From an uncultured Maritalea sp. (GTDB lineage Bacteria; Pseudomonadota; Alphaproteobacteria; Rhizobiales; Devosiaceae), in NCBI GenBank assembly GCA_913055925.1, contig CAJXLH010000112.1:1-8273 (forward strand): 8,273 nucleotides of DNA, written 5' to 3'. The position numbers were made by a program, and so were the translations under genes. The notes beneath the pieces are model-generated. The model did not search any database, was not told the DNA's origin, and saw nothing but the letters and a program-made list of their open reading frames with translations. Each line of letters opens with the position of its first letter. Positions within the stretch are counted from its first letter, which is position 1. Of the stretch, positions 5,714 to 8,273 are shown piece by piece.

Positions 5714-6023
5714 TGGATTGTCTCGAAACAAACAGCACTATGCGCGCACCTCGCTCATCAATCGCAAAGGTACCGCTTTCAGCTCGTGCTCTCCGCTAAT
5801 GGAAAGCTATTTCGTGACTACAATCTCTTGCATAAACTCCACCAGTGCCGAGAAAAATGGCAACTGTTTCACACAACATATGCGCGAAGCATCGCGCTGA
5901 AACAACTGCCAACCGACAAGAATTTAAGTATGTTGCAGCAAGAACACAGGGCCAAAACCTTGTGAATCAGAGATTTATACCTACCTTGAGCATGAAGGTC
6001 AGATACAAAGGGCCAAGGCGCTT
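5714..6023. other. Spacer of 310 bases between the divergent yjhX-like and ycjX genes
   Basis: No convincing gene lies here: the short open frames have no good start signals or recognisable motifs. It must carry the promoters of both flanking genes, but no strong -35/-10 pair stands out. The ycjX ribosome binding site AAGG is at 6015-6018, 5 bases before its ATG. The one clear element is the two-part hairpin at 5859-5910, described separately. Confidence 0.7.
5850..5910 (-). ncRNA. Candidate structured RNA or terminator/attenuator element on the minus strand
   Basis: As minus-strand RNA, GGCAGUUGUUUC (5910-5899) pairs over 12 bp with GAAACAGUUGCC (5870-5859), including a tandem G.U pair that would be two mismatches on the other strand. 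Inside is a perfect 6-bp GC-rich hairpin with a 4-base loop (GCGCGA/UCGCGC, 5882-5897). The 3' arm is followed by AUUUUUCU (5858-5851). This is the shape of a terminator. It lies about 140 bases upstream of the yjhX-like start on the same strand, so it could end a small RNA or act as an attenuator. No promoter for such an RNA is identified. Confidence 0.4.
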
Positions 6024-7469
6024 ATGACAAATTGGATGGACGAAACCCGCATTGCTTTTGACAATGTGGTGGACAATGTCCAAAGCGTTTTCACACCTAA
6101 CATTCGGCTCGGTGTGACCGGCCTTTCGCGCGCCGGCAAAACCGTTTTTATAACGTCCCTGATCCATCAACTAATGGAAGGCAACAATTTGCCGCTTTTC
6201 GCGCCGCTCGCCGAAGGGCGCATCATTGGCGCTAAGCTTACGCGTCTCCCAAACCCAGCCATTCCCCGATTTGCATTTGAAGATCATTTGAATGCGCTAA
6301 CATCCAAGGATCGCTTTTGGCCGCAATCAACACGCCAAATCGCTGAGCTGCGCCTCACCATTCGCTATCAGTCTGCATCTTGGGTTGGTGGCTTCACCGG
6401 CCCGCAGGAACTCAATATCGATATTGTTGATTACCCAGGCGAATGGCTGCTCGACCTGCCCCTTCTCAATAAATCTTACGCTGAGTGGTCGACCGACGCT
6501 TTTGAGCGCGCCAGCGAACCTGCACGCCAGGAACTTGCGAAAGATTGGAAAACCAAAAGCAACGCCATCAACCCAGACCAAGAGCTTAACGAGAAACAGG
6601 CGCAGACATTGGCCGACAGCTTTAAAGCCTACCTCGCTAATTGCCGTGAAGATGCACACGCACTATCGGCGCTGCCACCTGGACGCTTTTTGATGCCTGG
6701 TGACCTTGAAGGGTCGCCCGCGCTCACTTTTGCGCCCCTTCGTCCGCAATCTGGCACCAAGCCAAACAACAGCTTTTGTGCGACCATGGAAAAGCGCTAC
6801 GAGGCCTATAAGGACTTGGTGGTGCGTCCATTCTTTCGTGACCATTTCGCTCGGCTGGATCGTCAAATCGTGTTGGTGGACACATTGGCTGCGCTTAACG
6901 CGGGACCGGCCGCTGTGAAAGATCTGCAAGTTGCGCTCAGCGAAATTTTGCAATGTTTCCGCGCCGGCGCAAACAACATTTTCGCCTCGCTATTCTCCAC
7001 CAAAATCGACAAGATTTTGTTCGCCAGCACCAAGGCTGATCACCTCCATCATGAAAGCCACAACCAACTTGAGTTGATCCTAAATCACCTTGTTTCCAAC
7101 GCGGCACGCGATGCACAATATAAAGGCGCCAGCACCTCCTCGGTCGCACTCGCTTCCGTCCGTGCAACACGCGAGGGTGAAGTTGATCACGAAGGTGAAT
7201 TGCTTAAAACCATTATCGGCGTGCCACGCGAAGGTGAGAGTTTGGGCGACAAGACTTATAATGGCGAAACTGAAATCGCCCTATTCCCCGGTGAGTTACC
7301 GCAGAAACCGGAATCAGTTTTTGATGAAGACGCACCACATATTGGTCAACTCAAGTTCCTCCGTTTCCGGCCACCCATGCCACAAACCACCGAGACAGGC
7401 GCGATAAAACTGCCGCATATTCGGCTCGACCGTGCGATTGATTTTCTGATCGGAGACAAATTGAAATGA
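6024..7469 (+). CDS. ycjX: YcjX family Ras-like P-loop NTP-binding protein
   Basis: The product has 481 residues, typical for the YcjX/DUF463 family. The Walker A loop is GLSRAGKT (33-40), preceded by the strand IRLGVT. IDIVDYPGEWLLDLP (132-146) is the family's G3/Walker-B-like region with Asp136 and Gly139. STKADH (335-340) fits a G4 nucleotide-specificity motif (TKAD), and LASVRAT (376-382) is where the G5 region is expected. YcjX proteins have a Ras-like core with added helical insertions and bind guanine nucleotides; in E. coli ycjX-ycjF belong to the phage-shock/sigma-32 stress setting and respond to envelope damage. The ATG at 6024 has AAGG at 6015-6018. The stop overlaps the ycjF start as ATGA, so the two are translationally coupled. 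No pspA, pspB or pspC gene lies in this window. The precise role of the family is still unsettled. Confidence 0.92.
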   Translation: MTNWMDETRIAFDNVVDNVQSVFTPNIRLGVTGLSRAGKTVFITSLIHQLMEGNNLPLFAPLAEGRIIGAKLTRLPNPAIPRFAFEDHLNALTSKDRFWPQSTRQIAELRLTIRYQSASWVGGFTGPQELNIDIVDYPGEWLLDLPLLNKSYAEWSTDAFERASEPARQELAKDWKTKSNAINPDQELNEKQAQTLADSFKAYLANCREDAHALSALPPGRFLMPGDLEGSPALTFAPLRPQSGTKPNNSFCATMEKRYEAYKDLVVRPFFRDHFARLDRQIVLVDTLAALNAGPAAVKDLQVALSEILQCFRAGANNIFASLFSTKIDKILFASTKADHLHHESHNQLELILNHLVSNAARDAQYKGASTSSVALASVRATREGEVDHEGELLKTIIGVPREGESLGDKTYNGETEIALFPGELPQKPESVFDEDAPHIGQLKFLRFRPPMPQTTETGAIKLPHIRLDRAIDFLIGDKLK

Positions 7470-8273
7470 AGAAACCTGTCGCCATCGAAATCGACCCAAA
7501 GCCGAAAAAGCAAAAAGCAAAGTCAGCGCCAAAATCGGACAACAAAGCACCTGCCGCATTCGAGCTAACCAAGGTCGTGGAAGTGACGGAAACTGACTTC
7601 AACGCGGACCTCGAATTAGATCAAGATATTGCACTACCGAAGCGATCAATTTGGTCGAAACTCTTTTGGGCCGCACTGGCGTTTTTGGTGTCGCTGGGCT
7701 TTGGTCTCGCCCTTGAACGATTGGTCACCGATCTGTTTGCACGTTACCCTGCTCTCGGCTGGGTCGGCCTCGGTGCTGTTGCCCTTTTGCTGCTCGCACT
7801 GTTGGTTTTGGTGTTCCGCGAAATTTTTGGAATGCTTCGACTGCGCAAACTTGAACATCTGCGCAACGCTGCCGAAGACGCACACAAAAACCACAATCTT
7901 AAAGCCACCCAATCCGTTGCCGCCGACATACGTCAGCTCTATCGTGACCGCGCCGATTGCGCGCGCTTTGTTGCGCAATATGATCGCGGCGCGGAAGGCA
8001 TTTTTGATGCAGACCAAACCCTACCGTTCGCTGAGCGCGAACTCATCCACCCGCTTGACCAAAAAGCACGCGCCATGATCGCATCCTCCGCACGCCGCAT
8101 TGCGCTTGTCACCTCGGTCAGCCCCCGCGCCGTCATCGACATAGGCTTTGTCCTTTATGAAAGTTTCCGCCTGTCCCGCCGCGTCGCAACGCTTTACGGC
8201 GCGCGTCCTGGCTTTTTTGGATTTCTCACCCTTTCAAAAGCGATCTTAGGCCACCTCGCCCTCACCGGCGGCA
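7466..8273 (+). CDS. ycjF: YcjF/TIGR01620-family inner membrane protein (partial, runs off the 3' edge)
   Basis: The frame begins at the ATG in ATGA, overlapping the ycjX stop by three bases, and is open for 269 codons to the window edge. E. coli YcjF is about 350 residues, so roughly three quarters is present. The N-terminus (1-60) is Lys-rich, polar and probably disordered in the cytoplasm. Two membrane helices follow, about 63-86 and 98-118. Next is a charged helical stretch (MLRLRKLEHLRNAAEDAH, 123-140), then the conserved core with DRGAEGIF, RELIHPLDQKARAMI (191-205) and the signature TSVSPRAVIDIGFVLYES (216-233), then RRVATLYGARPGFFG (238-252). YcjF probably acts with YcjX at the inner membrane; a direct complex is inferred from coupling and conserved pairing. 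Confidence 0.9.
   Translation, partial: MKKPVAIEIDPKPKKQKAKSAPKSDNKAPAAFELTKVVEVTETDFNADLELDQDIALPKRSIWSKLFWAALAFLVSLGFGLALERLVTDLFARYPALGWVGLGAVALLLLALLVLVFREIFGMLRLRKLEHLRNAAEDAHKNHNLKATQSVAADIRQLYRDRADCARFVAQYDRGAEGIFDADQTLPFAERELIHPLDQKARAMIASSARRIALVTSVSPRAVIDIGFVLYESFRLSRRVATLYGARPGFFGFLTLSKAILGHLALTGG

Noticed and set aside
5714..5731. Six-codon upstream extension of the yjhX-like gene to another TTG
   Set aside because: The family begins at the position of the inner TTG at 5713, giving the canonical 85 residues.
5640..5900. 86-residue + strand open frame across the yjhX start and the spacer
   Set aside because: It is antisense to a recognised gene, has no motif, and ends in the hairpin region.
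5700..6023. A clear promoter for the yjhX-like gene or ycjX
   Set aside because: Only weak pairs such as CATAGT with a poorly spaced TTGCGA were found, so no site was assigned.
7629..8078. 149-residue open frame overlapping ycjF
   Set aside because: It is an out-of-frame shadow; the ycjF frame from 7466 has membrane helices and the family signature.
1..8273. CRISPR array, tRNA/rRNA, insertion sequence, prophage or integron
   Set aside because: No spaced repeats, cloverleaf, rRNA motifs, transposase or integrase coding was seen.

Overview
The window looks like a piece of an alphaproteobacterial chromosome with moderate GC. The clues are a MetA-type homoserine O-acyltransferase, a RimK-type glutamate ligase fused to a retropepsin-like domain, and a ycjX-ycjF pair with an ATGA overlap. 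A Hyphomicrobiales member (for example a Devosiaceae-like marine bacterium) would fit, but the placement rests on protein resemblance and style only. I see no rRNA, tRNA, CRISPR array, transposase, integrase or phage gene.

Layout. Positions 1-160 (+) hold the last 52 codons of metA. A strong hairpin at 167-192 separates it from a convergent minus-strand gene (218-1588) encoding a 456-residue fusion of a RimB-like aspartic-protease-fold domain and a RimK-like ATP-grasp ligase. A divergent promoter region follows (1589-1859). It carries two tandem copies of an ATATC-N5-GATAT dyad laid over a promoter-like sequence. Downstream on the + strand is a two-gene unit: a membrane-anchored alpha/beta hydrolase of the PAF-acetylhydrolase type (1860-3041) and, 6 bases later, a PadR-family repressor (3048-3590). 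The PadR protein probably binds the dyads and controls its own operon.

The padR stop overlaps the stop of a convergent minus-strand DUF2087 gene (3582-4127). Upstream of that on the same strand are a ten-helix EamA/DMT-family exporter (4307-5215) and a stand-alone YjhX/TopAI-family small protein that probably starts at TTG (5456-5713). The spacers 5216-5455 and 5714-6023 contain no recognisable genes but several dyads and hairpins. Two of the hairpins pair fully, using G.U wobbles, only as minus-strand RNA.

The window ends with ycjX (6024-7469, a Ras-like P-loop nucleotide-binding protein) and the start of ycjF (7466 to the edge, a membrane protein), translationally coupled and probably working together in envelope stress. 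Most of the window is ordinary chromosomal housekeeping and accessory content. The points most worth a second look are the RimB-RimK fusion, the tandem PadR-type operators, the orphan YjhX gene and the minus-strand RNA structures around it. I did not find clear evidence of a wholly new multigene system.
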